Below, piece by piece: positions 16,229-25,286 of a stretch of DNA of 64,000 nucleotides. Made by a program: the position numbers and the translations under genes. Positions within the stretch are counted from its first letter, which is position 1, and every line of letters begins with the position of its first letter. The notes beneath the pieces were generated by a model. It ran no database searches and was not told where the DNA came from. It saw only the letters and a list, made by a program, of their open reading frames with translations. This DNA is from Rhizobium sp. P32RR-XVIII. Lineage in GTDB: Bacteria > Pseudomonadota > Alphaproteobacteria > Rhizobiales > Rhizobiaceae. The stretch covers positions 1-64,000 of the forward strand of contig NZ_JABAIH010000013.1 in NCBI RefSeq assembly GCF_012641395.1, read 5' to 3'.

Positions 16229-17575
16229 TTATCGCAACAGGTTTTCAATCCCGGAACTCACACTGAAGACCGCTGTGTCGTGTCCTGGCAAGCCTGCAAT
16301 CGTTAGACCCGTGGGTGCGTCGCCTTGTCTGTGCATTGGAATTGAGATAGCGCATCCATCCAACAGATTGATCGTCGTTGAGTTTCTGAGCACAAGAAGA
16401 TTCTGGTCGGTGAACGACTGGTCGTCGTTCAGCTCCGAAATCGCCGGAGCGACTATCGGAACGGTGGGGAAGAGGATGGCATCGAAGTCTCGGATCCTTC
16501 GGGTCACACCGGCGATGTAGGCTTTGCGGGCAGCCTGTAGATCTATGTAGTCTGCGGCAGACATCTGCTGGCCGCGCTCAATCCGCATCTTGATGCGCGG
16601 ATCGTAGCGATCCGGATACCGGTTCAACAAGTCGCGATGCCAAGCAAAACTTTCCGCGGCGGCAAAGCCGCCCTTGGCATTGATGCGGGCGATATCGGCA
16701 AATTCGGGGATGTCGATCTTCGTGATCCTAGCACCGGCTCTCGATAGAACGGACAAAGCGCGATCGAAGTCGGCGGAAACCGTCGCGTCCATCCGGTCGA
16801 GGACCAGCGTGTTCGGCACGGCAAGCCGTAATCCTTCGATGGATGCGCGCACAATATTTCCAAGCGAGCTGTCGGCGATAACAGCATCCAACGCTGCGCA
16901 GCAGGCAACGCTCCGGGCCAGCGGGCCGACGGAATCGAGACTGGTCGACAGCGGAACTGCTCCATCTGTCGGCACGCGCCGTGCGGTCGGCTTGAAGCCG
17001 ACAATGCCGGTAAAGGCAGCCGGAATCCGGCATGATCCGCCCGTATCCGTGCCGAGGGTCGCATATGCCATTCCGTCGACGACCGACACGGCGCCACCGG
17101 AAGTCGAGCCACCAGGAACGCGCCCCGTTTTCCTGTCCCAAGGGTTGCGTGGCGTATCGAAATGCGGATTGAGACCCAGGCCGGAAAAAGCGAACTCGCT
17201 CATGTTGGCGCGGCCGATCAATACGAAACCGGCACTGCGGAGACGTGCCACAGCCGGCGCATCCTCCGTTGCAGGCTTCGCCTCCGACAGTACTTTGGCG
17301 CCAGCTTTGGTGACCTGACCCCTAACGTCGAACAGGTCTTTGATCGATATGGGAATGCCGGCGTACCGGGAGGGTTCCGCGCCTACCGCCCGAAGCCTGT
17401 CCATTGCATCTGCCTGAGCGAGCGCAGTTTCTCGATCGGCCGCGATGAAGGCCCGCCGACCCTCACCCGCCGGATCTTCAATCCTCTGGAGGCAGGCTTC
17501 GACAAGCGCGCGACTCGTCGTCCTGCCATGCGCCAGATCTTCGGAAAGGCTTTTCAAAGTGGCATTGGGGGACAT
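16229..17575 (-). CDS. Amidase (amidase-signature family)
   Basis: A 448-residue amidase. Catalytic Lys is in GIPISIKDLFDVRG (near residue 85), and the signature region PGGSTSGGAVSVVDGMAYA with TDTGGSCRIPAAFTGIVGFK provides the cis-Ser/Ser of the Ser-cisSer-Lys triad. These enzymes hydrolyse amides to acid and ammonia in the cytoplasm. ATG 17575 is chosen (GAGG 12 bases upstream); a TTG at 17590 overlapping the cupin stop is the alternative. A second amidase is encoded at 22708-24057 in the same operon, suggesting the substrate carries more than one amide or two enzymes act in sequence. Confidence 0.9.
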   Translation of the reverse strand: MSPNATLKSLSEDLAHGRTTSRALVEACLQRIEDPAGEGRRAFIAADRETALAQADAMDRLRAVGAEPSRYAGIPISIKDLFDVRGQVTKAGAKVLSEAKPATEDAPAVARLRSAGFVLIGRANMSEFAFSGLGLNPHFDTPRNPWDRKTGRVPGGSTSGGAVSVVDGMAYATLGTDTGGSCRIPAAFTGIVGFKPTARRVPTDGAVPLSTSLDSVGPLARSVACCAALDAVIADSSLGNIVRASIEGLRLAVPNTLVLDRMDATVSADFDRALSVLSRAGARITKIDIPEFADIARINAKGGFAAAESFAWHRDLLNRYPDRYDPRIKMRIERGQQMSAADYIDLQAARKAYIAGVTRRIRDFDAILFPTVPIVAPAISELNDDQSFTDQNLLVLRNSTTINLLDGCAISIPMHRQGDAPTGLTIAGLPGHDTAVFSVSSGIENLLR

Positions 17576-17586
17576 CGCGCTACGCC

Positions 17587-17967
17587 TCAAGCCGGATCGA
17601 AATAGTGAATTTCGAGGAGCAGGCAGCCGGTCTTCGACAGGAAGGGACCATGGAATGCGCCCGGCGGACGGCAGGCATAGGTAAAGGGCGCGAAGGCTTC
17701 TCCGCCCTGCCCGTTTTCGTCGTTACCGACAGTCAGATCACCGGAGACAAGGAAGACCTCTTCCCAATAATCGTGAACGAAGGGCTTGGTCGTGAAGGTG
17801 CCGGCGTCGAAACGCAGCAGGCGTGTGCGACTGCCTTTCTTGTTCGTCTCGTCCAATGAGCCGGATATGATTTTCTGCTGGATGCCGGAAGGATAGCCTT
17901 GTGGTACTTCCCAGCCGGAAGACATATCCAACGTATGAAATTCGTCGTGTAATTTATTGATTGCCAT
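17587..17967 (-). CDS. Cupin-domain protein
   Basis: A 126-residue single-domain cupin. GTFTTKPFVHDYWEEVFLVS and DLTVGND form cupin motif 1 with HxxxEEVF (His, Glu metal ligands) and PPGAFHGPFLSKTGCLLLEI resembles motif 2 (PxxxxH). Small cupins of this kind include dioxygenases and ligand-binding proteins. It is immediately upstream of the amidase. As an Fe-dependent ring-cleaving or auxiliary enzyme it could follow the flavin hydroxylase encoded in the same operon, but that is inference. Confidence 0.8.
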   Translation of the reverse strand: MAINKLHDEFHTLDMSSGWEVPQGYPSGIQQKIISGSLDETNKKGSRTRLLRFDAGTFTTKPFVHDYWEEVFLVSGDLTVGNDENGQGGEAFAPFTYACRPPGAFHGPFLSKTGCLLLEIHYFDPA

Positions 17968-17993
17968 GGATTCATTTCCTTTCGTATTGCGAA

Positions 17994-18920
17994 TTACGCA
18001 GCGTTCCAGAAGTGGCTGAACCGGGTCGCCACGATGTCGTCATAGTCGACGTCGTTCTTGAGAAGCCCGAGATCGCGTGTGAAGCGGTTCATCCCCGAAA
18101 CGGCCTTTTGGGAGATCCGTGGGCTGTAATAGGGAAGATCACGGCGGATCAGCTCGGTGATGAGACCCGCCTCGGTTGGCGGGAAGAGCGCCTTGCCTGC
18201 CGTCCCCGCCCGTCCGACGTCGGCCCTAAGAGCCTTCTGCGTGGCGACGATGCCCTTTACCATGGCCGCGGCGGCTTCCGGCTTCTCGGAGATGAGACGG
18301 TCGCTGGTCGCAATAGACGAAAACGTATAGTCGAAGCAGCCTGCGGGTCCGTCGCCGCGGCGGACATCCAGCACGACCTTGCCGACGCCGCGTGTCACGG
18401 CCACTTCCGTGCCCATGCCGTTCGCCCAGAAGCCGTCGATCTTGCCTTCTCCTAGCGCTTTCGCCGCAGTCAGCCCGAAGTTGACACCGGCACCAACTGC
18501 GCCCGGTACCGGCGCAATGGTAACCTCGTCGCGCTGTTCATCGATACCGGCAGCCTTCAGCAGTTCCTTCAAGCCCATATCGACCCAGGGGGCCGCACCG
18601 ATGCGCTTGCCCTTGACGATGCTGAGATCACCTTCCACGGGGTTGAGATCGGCGCGCATGACAAGAAACCAGTACATGCCCTGCGCCTGCGCGCAGAGAA
18701 GCTTACAGCCCTTCCAGTCGGGAAATGCCGCAAGAGCCGAATGGGCAGATCCGCCAACGAAGTCGACTTCGCCGTCGCGGAGCGCTTCATACGCTTTGCT
18801 CACCGGAAAAATCAGTTCGAGGCTGATATCGAGGCCGAGGTCTCGAAGGAGCCCTAGTTCGACTGCCGCGGCGGCGGGAAAATATGAATTGGAAATGAGA
18901 TCGGGGACAGCGATACGCAT
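17994..18920 (-). CDS. NMT1/THI5-like substrate-binding protein without signal peptide
   Basis: A 308-residue binding-protein-fold protein starting MRIAVPDLISNSYFPAAAAV. Motifs are ELGLLRDLGLDISLELIFPV, GEVDFVGGSAHSALAAFPDW and KGCKLLCAQAQGMYWFLVMR. No signal sequence precedes the mature-type N-terminus. It is a paralogue of the protein at 15135-16055 and lies directly downstream of the ABC permease gene. The two leaderless copies flank the cupin and amidase genes. Lack of an export signal argues against a role in uptake; a cytoplasmic catalytic or ligand-sensing role is possible but unproven. Confidence 0.8.
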   Translation of the reverse strand: MRIAVPDLISNSYFPAAAAVELGLLRDLGLDISLELIFPVSKAYEALRDGEVDFVGGSAHSALAAFPDWKGCKLLCAQAQGMYWFLVMRADLNPVEGDLSIVKGKRIGAAPWVDMGLKELLKAAGIDEQRDEVTIAPVPGAVGAGVNFGLTAAKALGEGKIDGFWANGMGTEVAVTRGVGKVVLDVRRGDGPAGCFDYTFSSIATSDRLISEKPEAAAAMVKGIVATQKALRADVGRAGTAGKALFPPTEAGLITELIRRDLPYYSPRISQKAVSGMNRFTRDLGLLKNDVDYDDIVATRFSHFWNAA

Positions 18921-18978
18921 GGTCCTGCTCCAATTTCTGTTACAGGTCTATCGGAATGAGATGAAAGTAGCGGATCGC

Positions 18979-19809
18979 TTAATTGCGATCCGTCAGTTCG
19001 TATTGCCACGGCGCCACCCAGCGCTCGACGAGGCTCACGAGGCCGTTGAGCAGCGTCGCCAGGATCATCAGGACGAAGATCGGCACGAACATTGTCGCCG
19101 TGTCGAAATTGTTGGCGGAGTTGATGATGATGCCGCCGAGACCCGAGATCGCGGTGAAGAATTCGGCGATCACCATCGCTACCACGGCGCGGCCGACGGC
19201 AAGCTTGATGCCCGTCATGATGTAGGGCAGCGTCGCCGGCAGCACGATCCTGCGGATGATCACCGAATTCGGAGCCACCAGGGCACGGCCGACTTCAATC
19301 AGCGTTTTCGGCACAGCCCGAACGCCAAGCCACGTGTTGATGCAGATCGGGAAGACCGACATCAGGAAGACGATCGCAGCCTTGACCATGAAGCCCAGTC
19401 CGAACCAGAGGATCAGCAGCGGGACAAAAGCAACGAGCGGCATCGCGTTGCCGGCGGTGATGTAGACACCGACGGCATTTTCGAGAATGCGTGACCGACC
19501 GATGATGAGACCAAGCGGCACGCCAATGACGATCGACAGCGCAAAGCCGACGGCAAAGGCCTGCATGCTCGTCATCAGCGCTGTCGGCAGCTCTCCGGAA
19601 ACAAGAAGTCCCCAGAAGGCGATCGCGATTGCGGATGGGTAGGATCCGAAGATCGGATTGATGTCCTGACCGAAAATCTGCCAGACGGCGATAATAACCA
19701 CGAGCGAGATCGTCGTGATCATCCAGCCGGGCATCTCTCGGGGCTTTGGAGGCTCGATATCGTCTTCGGCAGTTTGCTGCGTTTCCGATCGAAAGGCCGG
19801 TGTTGCCAT
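18979..19809 (-). CDS. ABC transporter permease (nitrate/taurine/pyrimidine type)
   Basis: A 276-residue BPD-transp-1 permease with about six membrane segments, beginning near residue 28 (MITTISLVVIIAVWQIFG). The EAA-type loop is near FITAVGRA..: VGRALVAPNSVIIRRIVLPA and TLPYIMTGIKLAVGRAVVAM, the usual contact to the ATPase. The start MATPAFRS (ATG 19809) is preferred over 19827 because GGAA lies at a suitable distance. With the ATPase (19838) and exported binding protein (20635) it forms a complete SsuBCA/ThiXYZ-like importer. Confidence 0.9.
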   Translation of the reverse strand: MATPAFRSETQQTAEDDIEPPKPREMPGWMITTISLVVIIAVWQIFGQDINPIFGSYPSAIAIAFWGLLVSGELPTALMTSMQAFAVGFALSIVIGVPLGLIIGRSRILENAVGVYITAGNAMPLVAFVPLLILWFGLGFMVKAAIVFLMSVFPICINTWLGVRAVPKTLIEVGRALVAPNSVIIRRIVLPATLPYIMTGIKLAVGRAVVAMVIAEFFTAISGLGGIIINSANNFDTATMFVPIFVLMILATLLNGLVSLVERWVAPWQYELTDRN

Positions 19810-19837
19810 GATGCTGTTTCCTTTCATCGTTCAACCT

Positions 19838-20620
19838 TCAGTGCACGCTATCGGGCAGTTCGTGGAGCGCGCGCCAGATCCGGTAGCGCGCCGCCGCAAA
19901 TTCCGGCGAACCGCGCAAGGCCCCGAGGTCGCCTCTCGGGCGGGGCAGGTTGATGTCGATAACTTCCTGAACCGTGCCGCTGCGCATGACGATAACGCGA
20001 TCCGCCAGAAGCACGGCCTCGTCCAAATCGTGGGTCACGAACAGGATCGTCTTGTTCGTTCGTGCGTGAACTTCCAGAAGCTCGCTCTGCAATCCTTCCC
20101 GCGTCTGGGCGTCGAGAGCGCCGAAAGGCTCGTCCATCAGGAGAACAGACGGATCGATAGCGAGAGCGCGGGCAATGCCAACGCGCTGTTTCATGCCACC
20201 CGACAATTGGTGTGGCCGCCGGTCGGCTGACTCTGCCAACCCGACCAGATCCAGGTAGCGCATCGCGGTTTCCTGCAGCTGCGCGCCGCGCATTCCCTTC
20301 ATTTCCAGGCCGAACATCACGTTCTGCAGGGCGCTCAGCCACGGCAGCAATTCTGCATGCTGGAAGACAAGGCCGCGGTCATGGCCGCAGCCGTTGACAT
20401 CGCGACCATCAACGACCACGCGGCCGCGCGTCGCCGATTCCAGTCCCATGGCGATCCGCAAGGCAGTCGTTTTCCCGCATCCACTGGGTCCGATGAGGAC
20501 GGCGATTTCACCGTCCCTGATGTCGATATTGACCGATGATAGGGCCCTTACCGTTTTGATTTCATTGTTGATGCGCAAGTTGAAACGCTTGGACACATCG
20601 ACGAGGCTGACTTGGCCCAT
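19838..20620 (-). CDS. ABC transporter ATP-binding protein (SsuB/TauB-like)
   Basis: A 260-residue nucleotide-binding subunit: Walker A GPSGCGKTT (about residue 43), Q-loop VFQHAELLPWL, signature LSGGMKQRVGIARALA, Walker B VLLMDEPFGALD and the switch His in FVTHDLDEA. It powers the importer formed with the permease and the periplasmic binding protein, all in the same operon. AAGGGGAT precedes the ATG at 20620. Confidence 0.93.
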   Translation of the reverse strand: MGQVSLVDVSKRFNLRINNEIKTVRALSSVNIDIRDGEIAVLIGPSGCGKTTALRIAMGLESATRGRVVVDGRDVNGCGHDRGLVFQHAELLPWLSALQNVMFGLEMKGMRGAQLQETAMRYLDLVGLAESADRRPHQLSGGMKQRVGIARALAIDPSVLLMDEPFGALDAQTREGLQSELLEVHARTNKTILFVTHDLDEAVLLADRVIVMRSGTVQEVIDINLPRPRGDLGALRGSPEFAAARYRIWRALHELPDSVH

Positions 20621-20634
20621 CTTCGATCCCCTTG

Positions 20635-21627
20635 TTACTTTTTGACGAGCGCCAGCGCCTGATCACGGGCGCTGGTATCGATGAGCTTGGTGAGGTCATT
20701 GGGCGTCTTAAGGTTCTTGGTCTTGACGAGCAGATCCTGCATCCAGCTAAGCTTTTCGGCGGAGACAGGCATCGTGCTGTCGACCGCATGGTATTTCTGC
20801 ACTTCGTCGAACATATCGGCGGCGCGCGTATCGTTTGGATCGGCCTTGGTCAGTGTCTTGGTCAGCGCGATCGACTCGTCACGATGATCGAGCGCGTATT
20901 GAACGCCTTGCATCTGCGCGGCCAGATAATGCGCGAGCTCATCCTTGCGGGTTTCGAGCGTCTTGCTGGTCACATAGGTGCAGAAGCGCAGGAAGTTCGG
21001 GGCCACGTCCTGAGCGTGGACGAGCAGCTTGACGTTGTGTTCCTTCGCGAAGTCGATGAACTCGGTCGAGGCGGCGGCGGCATCGACGACCCCTGTCGTC
21101 AATGCGCGCATGCGATCGACATCGCTACCCATCTGCGTGAAGCTTACCGACGACGAAGCAAGGTCGTTTGCCTGAAGAACGGCGCGAGTGATCAGATCCG
21201 GCAGCGAGCCGGGGCCGGAAATCGCCAGCGTCTTTCCGGACAGGTCCTTGGCGGAGTTCAGGCTCGGCTTGGAGAAGATCGCGTAGGTCAGACCCGGCCA
21301 ATAGCAGCCGACGATCTTGATGTCGGCGCCGCGCGAGGCTGCCAGAAGCGGGCCGCCCGGGCTGCCTTCATAGCTGTCCAGTTCACCGGCGATGAGAGCC
21401 TTGAGCGCCAGCGCGTCTCCGGTGAACTGCATGACATTGAGATCAACGCCCTGGCCTTTGGCGAAGCCCTTGTGATCGGCCATCAGCACGATCCCGGCAT
21501 CGCTCTTGGCCTGGACGATCCCGTGGCGCCACGGCTTTGCATCTTCGGCAGAGGCTGTACTGAATGCTGCACAGGACAGCGATGCGGTTGCCATGAAGGC
21601 GATGATGTTTCTGATGCGGTTATTCAT
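20635..21627 (-). CDS. ABC transporter substrate-binding protein, NMT1/SsuA type, exported
   Basis: A 330-residue protein with a Sec signal peptide (MNNRIRNIIAFMATASLSCA, cleavage probably after STASA). The mature part has GFAKGQGVDLNVMQFTGD, LIAGELDSYEGSPGGPLLAA and VGCYWPGLTYAIFSK. It is the periplasmic partner of the adjacent ATPase and permease. It is strikingly similar to the protein at 29041-30030 (shared IAGE-DSYEGSPG and VGCYWPGLTY). Its ligand is unknown, but the family binds thiamine precursors, sulfonates, pyrimidines and aromatic acids. Confidence 0.9.
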   Translation of the reverse strand: MNNRIRNIIAFMATASLSCAAFSTASAEDAKPWRHGIVQAKSDAGIVLMADHKGFAKGQGVDLNVMQFTGDALALKALIAGELDSYEGSPGGPLLAASRGADIKIVGCYWPGLTYAIFSKPSLNSAKDLSGKTLAISGPGSLPDLITRAVLQANDLASSSVSFTQMGSDVDRMRALTTGVVDAAAASTEFIDFAKEHNVKLLVHAQDVAPNFLRFCTYVTSKTLETRKDELAHYLAAQMQGVQYALDHRDESIALTKTLTKADPNDTRAADMFDEVQKYHAVDSTMPVSAEKLSWMQDLLVKTKNLKTPNDLTKLIDTSARDQALALVKK

Positions 21628-21700
21628 GTTCCACTCCTATTTTTATATGGGCTCTATGGCCGGTTTTGCGTTTATCCGCTGGTGCTTGCGATAATGGGGA

Positions 21701-22414
21701 TCAGGCGGTGTCCCCCAGGCTCTTCATGTCCGAAAGATGCGCGATGATCTCGTCGACATGCATGACGTCGGCATATTTGTGGTGCATATCGAAGAGGTTG
21801 ACCTTGTGAGTGAGCGGTGCCCGGTCGAAGGTGCATTCTTCGGCGATCGTCACATGCAGTCCGGAGGAAAAGGCCTCGATCACGCTGGCGCGCACGCAAC
21901 CCGACGTCGCTTCGCCGCAGACAATTACACTGCGGACCCCGAGCAGGTTCAGATGCGAGAGCAGCGGCGTGCTCTGGAACATGCTGGCACGCTGCTTGCG
22001 GATCACAACATCGGTCGGGAGCACCTCGAATTCGGGATAGATGTCATAGTCGCCGGGCATGACCGGATGCTGGGTCCGCTTGGTCGACACCGTATTCGGC
22101 GGTTTGCTATGCGCGGCAATGTCCTTGGTGCAGAAGAAGACCGGCAGTCCGGCCTGGCGCGCGGCGGCAAGCAGGTGTTTCGTCGGTTCGATCGCCTGAT
22201 GGGCATAGATGCCGCAGCTGTTGGGATATTGCTTTTCCAGCTCGTAAGGGGAGCCCGGACCACCCTTGTAGACGATATTGTAGTGATCGATCATAAGGAG
22301 CGCCGGACGTGGGCCGACGAAGGTCTCTCGCCGATAGGTCGCGTAGAGCTGGATATCCTCCTGAGGAATGACGTCCTTCCAGCAGTGATCTTCGAATTTG
22401 TCGATTGACGCCAT
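21701..22414 (-). CDS. Isochorismatase-family cysteine amidohydrolase
   Basis: A 237-residue hydrolase with the catalytic Asp in PALLMIDHYN (about residue 42), Lys in DVVIRKQRASMF (about residue 137) and Cys in VIVCGEATSGCVRASV (about residue 174; GxxTxxCV type). The family includes N-carbamoylsarcosine amidase, nicotinamidase and maleamate amidohydrolase (NicF). A flavin hydroxylase and two amidases in the same operon make an amide or carbamoyl hydrolysis step in ring catabolism plausible. Confidence 0.88.
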   Translation of the reverse strand: MASIDKFEDHCWKDVIPQEDIQLYATYRRETFVGPRPALLMIDHYNIVYKGGPGSPYELEKQYPNSCGIYAHQAIEPTKHLLAAARQAGLPVFFCTKDIAAHSKPPNTVSTKRTQHPVMPGDYDIYPEFEVLPTDVVIRKQRASMFQSTPLLSHLNLLGVRSVIVCGEATSGCVRASVIEAFSSGLHVTIAEECTFDRAPLTHKVNLFDMHHKYADVMHVDEIIAHLSDMKSLGDTA

Positions 22415-22449
22415 GCGATTTTTACTCCGCTATCGATCCCATCCGGCCT

Positions 22450-22695
22450 TCACCGCGCGTTGCGGCCGGTGAGGCATATTGTCCGTATCCCCGCCGTGGG
22501 CGCGGCAAAGGATGGTTCATGGCAACGTCGCTCGGCAAGGCGATGCAGCGACGATGCCGCATCGCGTCGCCAGACTTCCGCTTGCCGAACGCTGCCCTTA
22601 AGCTGAATGGCGATGACGGAATAACTGCGCTCCGGCCCGCCGGACGGTGCATATGTGTTCAGGGAGGCAGGAACGGACGACGGTTTTTCCGGCAT
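22450..22695 (-). CDS. Short unassigned reading frame between amidase and isochorismatase genes
   Basis: ATG 22695, thirteen bases after the amidase stop with AGGGAC upstream, opens an 81-residue frame starting MPEKPSSVPASLNTYAPSGG and rich in Arg and Ala later on. The composition after residue 30 looks like random GC-rich DNA, so this may be spacer or a frameshifted remnant rather than a gene. I recognise no family. Confidence 0.25.
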   Translation of the reverse strand: MPEKPSSVPASLNTYAPSGGPERSYSVIAIQLKGSVRQAEVWRRDAASSLHRLAERRCHEPSFAAPTAGIRTICLTGRNAR

Positions 22696-22707
22696 GATGC
22701 GACGTCC

Positions 22708-24057
22708 CTAGTTGAGGTGATCCGAAAGCCAGGCGGCGAGGGAAAAGAGGTTCTCGTCGGCACCGGCAAATCCGATAATCTGCAGGCCGAGCGGCAGCTT
22801 TCCCATCCGCAGCAAAGGCAGTGACAGTGCCGGCACGCCGAGCAGCGAGGCCGGAACGGCGAAGGTGGCGTCGCCCGTCGAGGCGAGGCCGAGCGGCGCG
22901 ACATCCGGCGCCGACAGCGTGATGGCGGCGTCGTAATGCCCGGCGACCAGAGCATGGACACGCCGCGCGGCATCGCGCTCGGCAAGCGCCCTGCCGTAAT
23001 CCTCCTGGAACATGGCTTCCGCCTGCTCCAGTCTGGCCTCCATCACGGGGCTCAGCTTAGCGAAATCGCGATCCCGATATGTATTGAGCGGCCAGCGCGA
23101 CTCCCAGGCGTTGATCCGCCGGCTGAGTTCCTGTGCGTGCTCGATGGCACTTTCCAGCTCAGCGAGCTGCGGATCGCTTTCGGCATCGGCGATATCCAGT
23201 CCGACGAGGGCCAGCCGATCACAGGCGCGAGAAAAGGCATCGATCGCCTCCTGCGGCGCGGATGGCCAGCCGGCCGTGCGCACCAGGGCAAGCCGGGCGG
23301 GACGCTGCATCTTCGGCAGGGCCATCGGGCCGGACAGGCCCTGGTATCCCGCATCTCCGCCGCAGCGTGCGGCAATTTCGCGGGCCACCTGCCAGGTATC
23401 GGCGAGATCCGCGCCCAATACGCCGATCGCGCTCTGGCTCATATAATCGTGGCTGCCGCCGCGATTGAGGGCGTGGACCGTCGGCTTGAAGCCGATACAG
23501 CCACAATAACCGGCCGGTCGGATAATGGATCCGATGACCTGGGTTCCAAGCGCCGCGCTGAGCATGCCGCAGCCCACCGCCGCAGCAGAACCGCTGCTCG
23601 ATCCGCCGGGTGTCCGCTCACGGTCGTGAGGATTGCGCGTCTTGCCTGGCTGGGTTGCCGCAAATTCCGTGGTCACCGTCTTGCCGACGATGATTGCACC
23701 GGCTTCCCGCAGAGCTTTTACACTCGCCGCATCGCGGCCCGATCGCCAGCCTTCGAACAGAGGCGACCCCATGCCGGTCGGCATGTCGATCGTCTCGATG
23801 ATATCCTTGATGCCGAGCGGCATCCCGTCGATCGGCGAGATCGCCCTTCCCGACCGCCAGCGATCCGCCGCTGCATCTGCCGTCTTGCGCGCGCCCGCCA
23901 CATCCAGGTCGACGAAGGCGCCGATATCGGCCTCCCGCTCGTCGATGACGGCCAGACACCGTTCCAGAAACGCGCGCGGGGTATCATTCCCTGCGGCGAA
24001 AGCCGAAGCAGCCTTGAGATAGGGCCGTGTGCTGGAAGGGGCCGCGGCAGAGGACAT
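22708..24057 (-). CDS. Amidase (amidase-signature family)
   Basis: A 449-residue amidase: GMPLGIKDIIETIDMPTGMG holds the catalytic Lys (about residue 80), and TPGGSSSGSAAAVGCGMLSA followed by ALGTQVIGSIIRPAGYCGCI provides the Ser/cis-Ser pair. The C-terminus (TFAVPASLLGVPALSLPLLR, PLGLQIIGFAGADENLFSLA) is complete. It is distinct from the second amidase at 16229. The stop/start overlap with the monooxygenase gene (shared base 24057) shows translational coupling. Confidence 0.9.
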   Translation of the reverse strand: MSSAAAPSSTRPYLKAASAFAAGNDTPRAFLERCLAVIDEREADIGAFVDLDVAGARKTADAAADRWRSGRAISPIDGMPLGIKDIIETIDMPTGMGSPLFEGWRSGRDAASVKALREAGAIIVGKTVTTEFAATQPGKTRNPHDRERTPGGSSSGSAAAVGCGMLSAALGTQVIGSIIRPAGYCGCIGFKPTVHALNRGGSHDYMSQSAIGVLGADLADTWQVAREIAARCGGDAGYQGLSGPMALPKMQRPARLALVRTAGWPSAPQEAIDAFSRACDRLALVGLDIADAESDPQLAELESAIEHAQELSRRINAWESRWPLNTYRDRDFAKLSPVMEARLEQAEAMFQEDYGRALAERDAARRVHALVAGHYDAAITLSAPDVAPLGLASTGDATFAVPASLLGVPALSLPLLRMGKLPLGLQIIGFAGADENLFSLAAWLSDHLN

Positions 24058-25286
24058 TAGGCCGCCTCCAGGCTCAGGTTTGCGACCCGGCGCTGGGCCG
24101 ACAGCATCGAGGCGCGCAGCAGGAACCCGCGTGCCTTGTCCGGATCGGCCGCGACCTGCGACAGCTGGTCGAAATTGCGCTGACGCGTTTCCTCGTCGCG
24201 CGCCTCGAGCTGACGCTTGTTGGCGATCGACTGCTCCTGGACGAAATCCACTGCGACGGTGCGACGCTGCAGACTATAGAGGTCGAGCAGCCGGTCATCG
24301 GCGCCGTTCAGCAGGATCTGGAGCAGCTTCTTGCAGAGGTTGCCGGCATCCTGAAGGCCGCCGTTCAGCCCCATGCCACCAATCGGATTGTTGACATGCG
24401 CCGCATCGCCGGCCAGCACCACACGGCCCGACCGGAAGGTCGTCGCGACGCGCTGATGCGTCGTGTAGAGATTGCGGTGGACGATGTCGTAGCGCTGGTC
24501 CGACGGGAAGAATTTCTGCAGCCGCGCCTGCACCGCCTCGTCGTTCATCAGTTCGGCTTCCGCAAGCGCCGGATCGGTCGGGAATACGGTGCGCCACAGG
24601 CCGGGCGGACCGTCGGCGGCAACCTTGAAGCAATTGCACCATTCGTCCGGATCGGCGAAATAGCTGCGATAGGAATAGCCGCGATGCTTGAGGAAATCGA
24701 ATGGCGTCGTGAGGACGATGAAACGTTCGTTCCAGGTGAAGCCGTCGAAGGAGATATTGCACTGCTTGCGCACGACGCTGCGGCCGCCATCGGCGCCGAT
24801 CAGATAGGACCCCTTGTGCGTGGTAATACCGTCCGGCCCTCTGACCGAAACCAGGACGCCGTCAGCCACCTGCTCGACCTGGAGCACGTCGTGCTCGAAG
24901 AAAACCTCGACATTGGCAAGCTGCTGCACCCGTTCGAGCAAAAGCTTCGACGTCTTGAACTGCTCGCACTGGATCACATAGGGAAAATCAGTCTCGCCGG
25001 CGAGCAACGCATGGTCGAATTCCGCCACAAGGCGGCCCGAAGGCCGGTCCCAGAACTGGAAGATGGGCGCGACGAGGCCGACTTCGGCCATGGCCTCGAC
25101 AAGCCCGTCAACGTCGGAGAGCACCTCCAGGGTCGCCGGATGGGTCGTTGCCGCGCGGGGATCCCGCTGCAATGTCGCGTTGACGTCGAACAGGCGCACG
25201 CGGATGCCCTGGCGGCCCAGGAGGAGCGCCGAAAACAGGCCCACCGGGCCGCCGCCTGAAATCAAAACCTGCGGATCCGTCGTCAT
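24057..25286 (-). CDS. FAD-dependent aromatic-ring hydroxylase (PHBH/PheA family)
   Basis: A 409-residue flavoprotein monooxygenase. The N-terminal GxGxxG (VLISGGGPVGLFSALLLGRQ) binds FAD, the DG motif is in LIGADGGRSVVRKQ (about residue 160), and the second FAD motif is GRVVLAGDAAHVNNPIGGMG with LNGGLQDAGNLCKKL (about 285). These enzymes use NAD(P)H and O2 to hydroxylate phenols or hydroxy-pyridines. Start MTTDPQVLISG at ATG 25286 (GGGAG upstream), overlapping the GntR stop (ATGA). It is the clearest evidence that the operon handles an aromatic or heteroaromatic ring. Confidence 0.9.
   Translation of the reverse strand: MTTDPQVLISGGGPVGLFSALLLGRQGIRVRLFDVNATLQRDPRAATTHPATLEVLSDVDGLVEAMAEVGLVAPIFQFWDRPSGRLVAEFDHALLAGETDFPYVIQCEQFKTSKLLLERVQQLANVEVFFEHDVLQVEQVADGVLVSVRGPDGITTHKGSYLIGADGGRSVVRKQCNISFDGFTWNERFIVLTTPFDFLKHRGYSYRSYFADPDEWCNCFKVAADGPPGLWRTVFPTDPALAEAELMNDEAVQARLQKFFPSDQRYDIVHRNLYTTHQRVATTFRSGRVVLAGDAAHVNNPIGGMGLNGGLQDAGNLCKKLLQILLNGADDRLLDLYSLQRRTVAVDFVQEQSIANKRQLEARDEETRQRNFDQLSQVAADPDKARGFLLRASMLSAQRRVANLSLEAA

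Noticed and set aside
22936..25259. Long plus-strand reading frames opposite the amidase and monooxygenase genes
   Set aside because: They mirror the codon structure of well-supported minus-strand enzymes and carry no recognisable domains.
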